Below, in pieces: positions 1 to 5,892 of a stretch of DNA of 5,892 nucleotides. The notes beneath the pieces are model-generated. The model did not search any database, had not been told where the DNA came from, and saw nothing but the letters and a program-made list of their open reading frames with translations. Position 1 is the stretch's first letter. Every line of letters starts with the position of its first letter. The DNA lies in the NCBI GenBank assembly GCA_018263365.1, contig JAANXI010000094.1, positions 1 to 5,892 on the forward strand, written 5' to 3'. Made by a program: the position numbers and the translations under genes. Origin of the DNA: Fidelibacterota bacterium. Its GTDB lineage: Bacteria; Fidelibacterota; JAANXI01.

Positions 1-2748
1 GCCCTGCTCTTTCAGAACGGCCTGTGCAGCAGCCAAACGCGCAATCGGTACGCGGAACGGCGAGCAGCTGACGTAGTTCAGTCCGGTGCGATGGCAAAAT
101 TCCACCGAAGCCGGTTCGCCGCCGTGTTCACCGCAGATGCCGACCTTGAGATCAGGACTGGTCTTGCGTCCGAGTTCCACGCCAATCTCCATCAGTTTGC
201 CAACGCCAGTCTGGTCAATCGAGGCAAACGGATCCTTCTTGTAGATCTTGCGCTCGACATATTCCGGCAGGAATCTGCCTGCATCGTCCCGGGAGATCCC
301 CAGGGTTGTCTGTGTAAGATCGTTGGTGCCAAAGCTGAAGAATTCAGCCGATTCGGCGATTTCGTCTGCCGTCAGCGCGGCACGCGGAATCTCGATCATC
401 GTACCGACCAAATAATCCATCTGAACGCCGGTTTCTTCGATGACAGCTTCCGCCACTTCGCGCGCCTCTTTTTCCTGCAAGCGCAGCTCTTCGGCGTTGC
501 CCACCAGCGGAATCATGATCTCGGGGTGCGGATCGCCGCCCTCTTTCTTCACTTCGCAGGCAGCTTCCATGATGGCCCGCACCTGCATCCGGGTGATCTC
601 CGGATAGGTGATGCCGAGACGACAGCCGCGATGACCAAGCATCGGGTTCATCTCGTGGAGCGCATCCATGTTTGCGCGGATCTTCTCTTCCGTCACATCC
701 AACTTCTTGGCAAGATCTGTGATCTCTTCGTCGGTATGCGGCAGGAATTCGTGAAGCGGCGGATCAAGCGTCCGGATAGTGACCGGGCGGGACTCCATGG
801 CTTCGAAAATGCCCTTGAAGTCATCCCGCTGCATCGGCAGCAATTTCTCCAGCGCTTTCTCACGACCTTCGGTGTCATCGGCGAGGATCATCTCGCGTAC
901 TGCGTCGATCCGATTGCCGCCGAAGAACATGTGTTCGGTCCGCGTCAGGCCGATGCCTTCCGCGCCGAATGCCACAGCGGAATTCGCCTGATCCGGCTGG
1001 TCAGCGTTAGTACGGACACCCAATTCACGGACATCATCGGCCCACTCCATAAACTCGTTGAATATATGGAAATCTTTGGACTCTTCCGGCTGCATGGTTC
1101 CGTCAATCAGCACCTGTACCACTTCGGAGGGCTGCGTTTCCAGTTTGCCTTCGATCACGTCACCGATCGTTCCATCGATTGAAATCCAGTCGCCTTCTTT
1201 GAGAACCTTGCCACCCGGCACGGTCATCTGGCGGTTCTTGTAGCTAATTTCCAGGGCGCCACAGCCGACGATACAGGTTTTGCCCATCTGGCGAGCCACC
1301 AGCGCCGCATGCGAGGTCATGCCGCCGCGGGCCGTCAGAATACCTTCGGCCGCATCCATACCCCGGATATCTTCCGGGCTGGTTTCGAGGCGGACCAGAA
1401 TTACCTGCTCGCCGCGCTTCTTCCATTCGACCGCATCCGGTGCGTTGAAGACTACGCGCCCACTTGCAGCTCCGGGACCGGCAGGCAGTCCTTCGGCCAG
1501 TTTCTTGCCATTATCCAGCGCCTTCTGCTTTTCATCCGCATTGAAGACGGGACGCAGCAGCTGATTCAAATATTCCGGGTCCTCCACGCGGAGCAGCGCG
1601 GTTTCCTTATTGATCAATCCCTCTTCCACCATTTCGGCGGCCATGCGGATTGCGGCGATGGCCGTCCGCTTGCCGTTCCGCGTCTGGAGCATCCAGAGTT
1701 TGCCGTCCTGGATGGTGAACTCGAGATCCTGCATATTTTTGTAGTGTGTTTCCAGTTTGTCCTGGATCTCAATCAATTCTTCGTATTGCTCCGGCATCTC
1801 GGTTTCCAGGGATGTTGGTCCGTCTTCGGTTTCATTGACCTTGTTAATCGGATGCGGCGTCCGAATACCGGCAACGACATCTTCGCCCTGGGCGTTCGGC
1901 AGATATTCGCCGTAGAACTTGTTCTCGCCGGTGGCGGGATCTCTGGTGAAAGCCACGCCGGTAGCGGACCCTTCACCCAGGTTCCCGAAGACCATCGTCT
2001 GCACGTTGACCGCCGTGCCCCATTCATCCGGAATGTTGTTCAGTTCGCGGTATGCGATAGCGCGCTCGTTATTCCAGGAGCCGAAGACCGCCCCGATAGC
2101 CATCCAGAGCTGCTTTTCCGGGTCTTCCGGGAACGGCTCGCCGGTTTTGGCTTTAATAATACCTTTATAGTTTTCGACCAGTTCTTTGAGAGCATCGACG
2201 CCAAGGTCTACCTCTTCGTCAGCGTCATATTTTTCTTTGATCTTGTATAGTTCAACCTCAAACGGATCCTCGTCGTCCTTGGATTCCGGGCGGATACCCA
2301 GTACCACGTCGCCGAACATAGCGACAAAGCGGCGGTAGGAATCCCAGGCAAATCGCGGGTTGGCGCGTTCGGCCAGTCCCTGGACGGCTTCGTTGTTCAG
2401 TCCGAGGTTCAGGACGGTATCCATCATGCCCGGCATGGAAGCGCGGGCCCCGGATCGCACGGAAAAGAGCAGCGGATCTTTTTTGTCACCGAACTTTTTG
2501 TCCATCACATCTTCGACTTTCTTCAGGGCCTCTTCCACTTCAGCTTCCAGGCCATCGGGGTAGGTGTCATCATGTGTATAATAGTAGGTACATACTTCTG
2601 TAGAAATAGTAAATCCGGGTGGCACCGGGACGCCGAGATTGGTCATCTCTGCGAGGTTCGCCCCTTTGCCGCCCAACAAATTTTTCATTTCTGCCGAACC
2701 TTCGGCCTCGCCGCCCCCGAAGTAGTACACGTATTTCTGTTGACTCAT
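1..2748 (-). CDS. ppdK: Pyruvate, phosphate dikinase (3' end just outside the window)
   Basis: This cytosolic enzyme reversibly converts pyruvate + ATP + Pi to PEP + AMP + PPi. I read the frame triplet by triplet and found 916 codons without a stop. The N-terminal ATP-grasp domain shows GGKGANLAEM (residues 27-36), SVRSGARASMPGMMD (96-110), then GTAVNVQTMVFGN and LEFTIQDGKLWMLQTRNGKRT-like motifs further on. The central phosphohistidine domain has GGMTSHAA, with the phosphorylated His480 and, two residues before it, Thr478, the site used by PPDK regulatory proteins in some organisms. The C-terminal PEP/pyruvate barrel has Arg603 (GLTRTEHMFF), Arg659 (RTLDPP), Glu786 (GTMIEIPR), Asn809 (FSFGTNDLTQ) and Cys872 (GICGEHGG). 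These match the known catalytic residues of the Clostridium symbiosum enzyme, with an offset of about 41-42. That enzyme has about 43 residues after its catalytic Cys, so the stop should lie within a few codons of position 1. The start is ATG 2748, with AGGAG five bases upstream. The gene appears intact. Confidence 0.97.
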   Translation of the reverse strand, partial: MSQQKYVYYFGGGEAEGSAEMKNLLGGKGANLAEMTNLGVPVPPGFTISTEVCTYYYTHDDTYPDGLEAEVEEALKKVEDVMDKKFGDKKDPLLFSVRSGARASMPGMMDTVLNLGLNNEAVQGLAERANPRFAWDSYRRFVAMFGDVVLGIRPESKDDEDPFEVELYKIKEKYDADEEVDLGVDALKELVENYKGIIKAKTGEPFPEDPEKQLWMAIGAVFGSWNNERAIAYRELNNIPDEWGTAVNVQTMVFGNLGEGSATGVAFTRDPATGENKFYGEYLPNAQGEDVVAGIRTPHPINKVNETEDGPTSLETEMPEQYEELIEIQDKLETHYKNMQDLEFTIQDGKLWMLQTRNGKRTAIAAIRMAAEMVEEGLINKETALLRVEDPEYLNQLLRPVFNADEKQKALDNGKKLAEGLPAGPGAASGRVVFNAPDAVEWKKRGEQVILVRLETSPEDIRGMDAAEGILTARGGMTSHAALVARQMGKTCIVGCGALEISYKNRQMTVPGGKVLKEGDWISIDGTIGDVIEGKLETQPSEVVQVLIDGTMQPEESKDFHIFNEFMEWADDVRELGVRTNADQPDQANSAVAFGAEGIGLTRTEHMFFGGNRIDAVREMILADDTEGREKALEKLLPMQRDDFKGIFEAMESRPVTIRTLDPPLHEFLPHTDEEITDLAKKLDVTEEKIRANMDALHEMNPMLGHRGCRLGITYPEITRMQVRAIMEAACEVKKEGGDPHPEIMIPLVGNAEELRLQEKEAREVAEAVIEETGVQMDYLVGTMIEIPRAALTADEIAESAEFFSFGTNDLTQTTLGISRDDAGRFLPEYVERKIYKKDPFASIDQTGVGKLMEIGVELGRKTSPDLKVGICGEHGGEPASVEFCHRTGLNYVSCSPFRVPIARLAAAQAVLKEQG

Positions 2749-2753
2749 AAAAT

Positions 2754-2758
2754 CTCCT
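2754..2758 (-). promoter_or_regulatory. Ribosome binding site of ppdK
   Basis: On the minus strand AGGAG sits five bases before ATG 2748, which fixes the ppdK start. The 67-nt gap between the lipase stop and this start has no convincing -35/-10 pair and no hairpin followed by a T-run. Read-through from the lipase gene is therefore possible, although a gene like ppdK would be expected to have its own promoter. Confidence 0.75.
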
Positions 2759-2815
2759 GTCAGTCGGTTATGTATTAATGGTTATACTTCGTTAGTCTCG
2801 TAACTAGTTTCCTGT

Positions 2816-3616
2816 TTAAAACGGCCAGTCGGCCCTCGTCAGTTGCTGATGTTCGAAATGTCCTTCTTGTATAAAGTTCAGTGTTTGCTGCAATGTTCTG
2901 TCCTGTATCATAATTGTTGCATGGATATACGGCAGAAGGATGAAATCGCTGGCACCCTGGAGTTTGGTCTGCTCTACCGAGAGGGTGCCATCGTCATCGC
3001 CGGGTAAATACCAGGTAAACCCGTACTTTCCCCCGGTGCCGCCGGCGATAATCCCGAATTCCATGGGCGGAATGCCCGCATTCGGTGCAAAGGCCTCTGA
3101 ACCGGTGGTCAGGTAATCCACATTCTTTTTATACAGCCAGCGGAACGGCGGAAACTTCTGCAATTCATTGGCAATCAGACTGCCCTGATTCGGCGGCGCA
3201 ATCATCACGAACCGGCCCAGCTTCGATGGAGTATATTTATCCAGGTAGTAACGGACTATTATTCCGCCCATGCTGTGGGTGACGAAGTTCAACTTATATT
3301 GCTCATAATTCCGCGCCTTGATAATAGAGTCGAGTTTGGCTGCGTTTTCCTCCACCGCGTAATTCCGGCTGTCGTAATCCCAGTTCAAGGTCTGATACCC
3401 GTGATCCGCGAACATATTCTCCAGGCGCTTCATCGAAAAGGCGGATTTCAGCGCACCGTGCAGCAGAATAATCATCTCGCCGGACGACGAAACCGTATCT
3501 ATATTAGATTGATTATCGGATTGGGAGGAGGAATATCCGTAAGAAAATGGAACAACAATTAATACAACACTCAAAAATACAGCAATTGGTAATATATGGC
3601 GCGGCCTCCTATCCAT
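2816..3616 (-). CDS. Predicted secreted alpha/beta-hydrolase (lipase/esterase type)
   Basis: This 266-residue protein has an N-terminal export signal: positive RRPRH at 3-7, then a hydrophobic stretch at about 8-27. The mature part is a compact alpha/beta-hydrolase fold. LLHG (51-54) matches the oxyanion-hole strand of lipases. THSMGG (113-118) is the nucleophile elbow with Ser115. GDDDG (206-210) supplies the acid, most likely Asp209, and YIHATIM (230-236) supplies His232. The order and spacing fit PGAP1/DUF676-like triacylglycerol lipases and esterases, so the triad is complete. The substrate cannot be told from sequence; an ester or lipid in the periplasm or outside the cell is inferred. 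The start is ATG 3616: an in-frame stop lies a short way upstream, and later starts would lose the charged n-region. There is no Shine-Dalgarno site before this ATG, but AGGAGG lies inside codons 3-4. It is followed 67 nt later by ppdK on the same strand. Confidence 0.85.
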   Translation of the reverse strand: MDRRPRHILPIAVFLSVVLIVVPFSYGYSSSQSDNQSNIDTVSSSGEMIILLHGALKSAFSMKRLENMFADHGYQTLNWDYDSRNYAVEENAAKLDSIIKARNYEQYKLNFVTHSMGGIIVRYYLDKYTPSKLGRFVMIAPPNQGSLIANELQKFPPFRWLYKKNVDYLTTGSEAFAPNAGIPPMEFGIIAGGTGGKYGFTWYLPGDDDGTLSVEQTKLQGASDFILLPYIHATIMIQDRTLQQTLNFIQEGHFEHQQLTRADWPF

Positions 3617-3636
3617 ATCGCGGTAATGTAGATGAA

Positions 3637-3665
3637 ATTTTATAGGAATTCAATAATTCTGTGAA
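3637..3665 (-). promoter_or_regulatory. Candidate sigma70-type promoter of the lipase gene
   Basis: Read on the minus strand, TTCACA (3665-3660, five of six with TTGACA) is separated by exactly 17 bases from TAAAAT (3642-3637, five of six with TATAAT). A transcript starting about seven bases further on, near 3630, would have a leader of only about 14 nt before ATG 3616. That agrees with the lack of an upstream ribosome binding site. The region is AT-rich, so a chance match is possible. Confidence 0.4.
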
Positions 3666-3696
3666 AAATATTGGCGGAACAAAACGGCAGTGAGAC

Positions 3697-4386
3697 TTAC
3701 AGCACCCAATAGGCAACAGAGCGGCGCACCCAGGCGTTCCAGGAACCGTGCACCGGCCACCACACCGGTTTACTGTAGGTGGTCAAATGGCCCCGATCCG
3801 GATGGTAAATTCCGTACAGGTAGGCATAGACATCTACCCGAAAAACACCATAGGCATCGAGTCGCGGCAGGGTATAGGTGGTATCTTGCCCGGTTTGCTG
3901 CTGATGAATCAAATTCACATTTCCGAAATTGTCATAATACCATAACTCAACGAAATAAGAGGAAACCGAATCCGCCCGGGTCCAGGTCACCGTCGGGATG
4001 AAGTTAAACGCAACCAGGAAGGTGTCCCGTTCCGCAAGAATGCGAAAGTTTCCCGGCATTTTCACGGTATCGGCGATGATCTCGTCTTTGATCTCCACAT
4101 CCAGAATATAGAGCGAATCATAATTCACCGGCTGGACGCTGGTATTCACGAGATACCGCTCCGATTGATTCAGATTTTGCGCAGGGCCCCCGTTCACCTC
4201 CGGGGCCAGCCTGTACATCGGCGAACCCAATTGCGTAATATCAACCAGGATCCCGGCGTTGGATGGCGTCCGGAAGACGGTTCCCTGGACAGTAACATCA
4301 TTGATATTGATTTCATCGTCGCAGGCCAGAAGGCCCGGAAAAGTTACTCCGGCAAAAGCAATAATGAGGAATTTTCGCATATTCAT
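3697..4386 (-). CDS. Predicted lipoprotein with beta-sandwich (Fn3-like) region, unknown function
   Basis: I do not recognise a specific family. From ATG 4386 the protein starts MNMRKFLI, runs through a hydrophobic core and ends the signal in PGLLAC, a standard lipobox with the lipidated Cys at residue 22. The frame also opens upstream with GTG 4410, giving 237 residues; ATG 4386 or ATG 4380 gives a more usual signal length, and none of the three has a good Shine-Dalgarno site. After the Cys comes an acidic DDE. The following segment (about residues 30-115 of the mature region) has alternating hydrophobic strands, with YILDVEIKD and ADTVKMPG, reminiscent of the DUF4249-type lipoproteins of Bacteroidota. 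The part from TVTWTRADSVSSYFVELWYY to RVDVYAYLYG looks like one Fn3-like domain. The C-terminal tail is rich in Trp and aromatic residues. Surface or periplasmic anchoring is inferred. The gene sits 80 nt upstream of the lipase gene on the same strand. Confidence 0.72.
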   Translation of the reverse strand: MNMRKFLIIAFAGVTFPGLLACDDEININDVTVQGTVFRTPSNAGILVDITQLGSPMYRLAPEVNGGPAQNLNQSERYLVNTSVQPVNYDSLYILDVEIKDEIIADTVKMPGNFRILAERDTFLVAFNFIPTVTWTRADSVSSYFVELWYYDNFGNVNLIHQQQTGQDTTYTLPRLDAYGVFRVDVYAYLYGIYHPDRGHLTTYSKPVWWPVHGSWNAWVRRSVAYWVL

Positions 4387-4513
4387 GGCAATGGAAATTT
4401 TGGGATTCACATTCGCTTTCCCAAGGATTTGTTGCAGCGATCCGATTTATTCTTGGCAATCGTCACATCCTTCTCACATATTCCAATCACCAACAACGGA
4501 AAAACACAAACCC
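4387..4513. other. Non-coding gap between IS remnant and lipoprotein gene
   Basis: About 127 bases with no supported gene. I looked here in all three minus-strand frames for the missing catalytic half of the transposase and for the missing end of the hydrolase at 4958-5854, and found neither. Short open stretches exist but show no recognisable motif. Any promoter of the lipoprotein gene should lie here, but I could not pick out a convincing -35/-10 pair. Confidence 0.5.
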
Positions 4514-4855
4514 TTATACATTGCTTATGAAACGATATCTGTTTGCGAGCCTGTCCATTTTCCTTTTCATCAGTTGTGCAGCGCCGTGGTTTCTCCGGGC
4601 GCCGGCCATCAAACCGGAGCGATCGATCAGCGTGGGAAAGGCGTCCTGATAATCACTCTGCAGCCGCTGAAACAAGGCATGTTCGCTGTCAATGGAAAGA
4701 CTCTCGGCTACGAGACTGAGCGTGAGGAGATCGACATCCGCGAATTGTGGCGGGCGGCCGGGCTTTTGGAAATTGCCGTCCGCATCCGTATCTTTATGCA
4801 ACATTTCGGCCACGATGGGCTGGAGTTGATCAAACACTTTTTTGATATCGTGCAT
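4514..4855 (-). pseudogene. IS982-family transposase, N-terminal fragment
   Basis: The fragment begins with MHDIKKVFDQLQPIV at ATG 4855, preceded eight bases upstream by AAGGAG, a strong ribosome binding site; the open frame extends further upstream but that part looks non-coding. The stretch GRPPQFADVDLLTLSLVAES, then SIDSEHALFQRL, then FPTLIDRSG and ARRNHGAAQLM, follows the order seen in IS982-type transposases: a conserved region of the form sDsEvitlallgE..gIdSE, then a FP.L..RS.fn.RRR block. Family members then go on to a DDE catalytic domain opening with a D-S-x-P-x-P type motif. Here the frame ends about 113 codons in, after RLANRYRF, with ISNV and a stop, and no catalytic residue is present. 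The product cannot be an active transposase. Assignment is from pattern memory, not from a search; another DDE family with a similar N-terminus is possible. Confidence 0.68.
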
Positions 4856-4863
4856 GAGGCTAT

Positions 4864-4869
4864 CTCCTT
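4864..4869 (-). promoter_or_regulatory. Ribosome binding site of the transposase fragment
   Basis: AAGGAG on the minus strand, eight bases before ATG 4855. It decides this start over the earlier in-frame ATG codons at 4939 and 4894, which have no such site and would add residues unlike any transposase N-terminus. Confidence 0.6.
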
Positions 4870-4957
4870 GTTTTATTATGAGCTTAACACCCATAATATA
4901 CACCGGAGTAGCCTTATGTACGAGTCTTTTTCTGTTCATCGAGTTTCACACAACGGG

Positions 4958-5854
4958 TTATGTATTATATTCCAAGAGTTGTTTTGCTGCAGGACTATTC
5001 AGAGAAGGATTGGGATTTCCTCCATCATGACCGTTCACATAATCCTGAAAGTTTGCATCTAACAAAGCATATCGTTGAGGCGAATCAATGGAGAGAAAAT
5101 GAGAAATATCAAATGGCTGTCCGTCCTGTTCTGCTGCAACAGCAGCATACCTGGCAATCACGCCTCCCATACTAACGCCGCAAAGCACTATTTGTTGGTT
5201 TCCTGAACGGATAGATTCAATGTAATTTATGGCCGAGGTAACAATTTGGGCATTCGTCGTCATATCTGCCCCGCCCTCATCAAAATCGAGAATAAAAATA
5301 TCGGTATCCCGACTTAATAATTCGCTCATAAAATTCGATGCCGCATCAAAATATTTCGCTGGCGAATTTTCATTGGTAGGATCAAACCCTTCTACTATGA
5401 GTATTGGACGGTCTGTTGCATTATCGCCCCCCTTCCAATGGGACAGAAAATTGCCGTTGTCGTCATAATAAAACTCATATCGTGCAGGAACACAGTGAAC
5501 GGTGAAGGTGGGAGTATATCGATTACCATCTTCCATAAAAAAATCCAACTCAAGGGTATATTCTCCCGGATTAGTAAAATTTCCTGCTGTATTGAACTCA
5601 AAGGTATTATAATCAGAAACCCAGTCTGACCAATCACCGTTGTTAATACGAATTCGCCCCTGTACCAATCCCCCGTTAGATCGCTGAAAATAAAGGGTAT
5701 TTGTTTGTCCCTGATAGACATAAATATCTTTATGCCACATACCAAGGCCAATATCAATGATATTGGTATAGTCTCCGGGATCGTTTCGGTCAACCCAGGC
5801 CGGGAAACAGAGCCCAGGCAATAATACCAACAACATGAATACTGTTTTTTTCAT
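4958..5854 (-). CDS. Secreted alpha/beta-hydrolase (PGAP1-like), C-terminally truncated, probable pseudogene
   Basis: The product is 298 residues. A clear signal peptide (MKKTVFMLLVLLPGLCFPAW, cleavage near residue 18-20) is followed by a strand-rich region (about 25-120) that may be a beta-sandwich. The hydrolase domain starts at about 148 with RPILIVEGFDP (149-159), the strand and loop that begin such folds, and continues to CGVSMGGVIARYAA with nucleophile Ser228. A loop with SIDSPQ follows at 255-260. The frame stops at 298, only 70 residues after the Ser, before any recognisable catalytic His, so the triad looks incomplete. The stop falls exactly at the edge of the IS982-like remnant, which explains the loss. 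AAGGAG six bases before ATG 5854 makes the start secure. The DNA is visibly more AT-rich than ppdK. The natural substrate is unknown; it is not a close copy of the lipase at 2816-3616, which lacks the N-terminal domain. Confidence 0.75.
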   Translation of the reverse strand: MKKTVFMLLVLLPGLCFPAWVDRNDPGDYTNIIDIGLGMWHKDIYVYQGQTNTLYFQRSNGGLVQGRIRINNGDWSDWVSDYNTFEFNTAGNFTNPGEYTLELDFFMEDGNRYTPTFTVHCVPARYEFYYDDNGNFLSHWKGGDNATDRPILIVEGFDPTNENSPAKYFDAASNFMSELLSRDTDIFILDFDEGGADMTTNAQIVTSAINYIESIRSGNQQIVLCGVSMGGVIARYAAVAAEQDGQPFDISHFLSIDSPQRYALLDANFQDYVNGHDGGNPNPSLNSPAAKQLLEYNT

Positions 5855-5860
5855 GATTCA

Positions 5861-5866
5861 CTCCTT
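5861..5866 (-). promoter_or_regulatory. Ribosome binding site of the truncated hydrolase
   Basis: AAGGAG on the minus strand, part of an AAAAAGGAG run, lies six bases before ATG 5854. Only about 25 bases of upstream sequence remain in the window, too little to judge the promoter. Confidence 0.75.
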
Positions 5867-5892
5867 TTTGGTTTTTCTTGTATTACCGGGTT

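Larger units (their letters stand above)
4514..4960 (-). mobile_element. Remnant of an IS982-like insertion sequence
   Basis: The element is inferred from the transposase fragment plus the abrupt end of the hydrolase gene beside it. The likely upstream edge is near 4958-4960, where the minus strand reads ACATAACCCGTTGTGTGAA, directly after the last hydrolase codons and 105 bases before the transposase ATG, a normal leader length for such elements. I found no inverted copy of this end downstream, so the right end is missing, and the boundary given there is only where the transposase frame stops. Full IS982 elements are about 1 kb, so about half is absent. Confidence 0.5.

Noticed and set aside
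91..2250. Long plus-strand open frames at 91-1182 and 1309-2250, opposite ppdK
   Set aside because: They share codon boundaries with ppdK on the other strand, where stop codons are rare because the complementary sense codons are rarely used. The products show no recognisable domain, while the minus strand carries an unmistakable PPDK.
3645..3660. Small dyad GAATT-ATTG-AATTC between the lipoprotein and lipase genes as a terminator
   Set aside because: It has only five AT-rich base pairs, no T-run follows it, and it falls within the spacer of the candidate lipase promoter.
2766..4967. A 12-bp direct repeat, ggttatgtatta, at 2766-2777 and 4956-4967, the second copy at the IS boundary
   Set aside because: It was tempting as a target-site or attachment-site signal. 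A shared 12-mer is expected about once by chance in a window of this size, and the first copy lies far from the other edge of the remnant.
4259..5062. 267-codon plus-strand open frame
   Set aside because: It runs antisense to the lipoprotein start, the transposase fragment and the end of the truncated hydrolase. The product has no coherent domain or signal, so it is a chance frame.
5395..5793. 132-codon minus-strand open frame inside the truncated hydrolase
   Set aside because: It overlaps the hydrolase in another frame; the hydrolase has a ribosome binding site, signal peptide and nucleophile elbow, and this frame has none of these.
1..5892. CRISPR arrays, tRNA or rRNA genes, riboswitches
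   Set aside because: No regularly spaced repeats, no cloverleaf-like or rRNA-like stretches, and no long structured leader were seen on either strand. Most of the window is taken up by protein-coding frames.

Overview
The window reads as a piece of bacterial chromosome in which every supported gene lies on the minus strand. Read in the direction of transcription, from high to low coordinates, the order is: a secreted alpha/beta-hydrolase gene cut off at its 3' end (5854-4958); the remnant of an IS982-type insertion sequence (about 4960-4514); a small predicted lipoprotein gene (4386-3697); a complete predicted secreted lipase/esterase gene (3616-2816); and a pyruvate, phosphate dikinase gene, ppdK (2748 to beyond position 1).

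The host cannot be fixed from this sequence. The lipoprotein resembles the secreted beta-sandwich lipoproteins common in the Bacteroidota and related FCB-type phyla. The PPDK is of ordinary bacterial type. I would guess an uncultured member of the FCB superphylum or a neighbouring phylum, with low confidence. Shine-Dalgarno sites are strong before ppdK, the truncated hydrolase and the transposase. They are absent before the lipoprotein and lipase genes, so initiation signals are mixed.

Region by region. 1-2748 is one uninterrupted reading frame with every PPDK landmark, and its stop codon lies just outside the left edge. 2749-2815 is a 67-nt gap with a good ribosome binding site but no clear promoter or terminator. 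2816-3616 is a signal-peptide-bearing hydrolase with a complete Ser-Asp-His set. 3617-3696 holds a plausible sigma70-type promoter for it. 3697-4386 is the lipoprotein. 4387-4513 is non-coding, with nothing I recognise. 4514-4960 is the insertion-sequence remnant, which has kept only the N-terminal part of its transposase. 4958-5854 is the hydrolase that stops exactly where the remnant begins. 5855-5892 carries its ribosome binding site.

Only ppdK can be given a metabolic role: the reversible conversion of pyruvate, ATP and phosphate to PEP, AMP and pyrophosphate. The two hydrolases and the lipoprotein share a strand and are all predicted to be exported, but no common pathway is visible. The clearest story is gene decay: an IS982-like insertion appears to have removed the C-terminal part of one secreted hydrolase, and the insertion sequence itself then lost its catalytic half. 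I did not find a convincing undescribed system.
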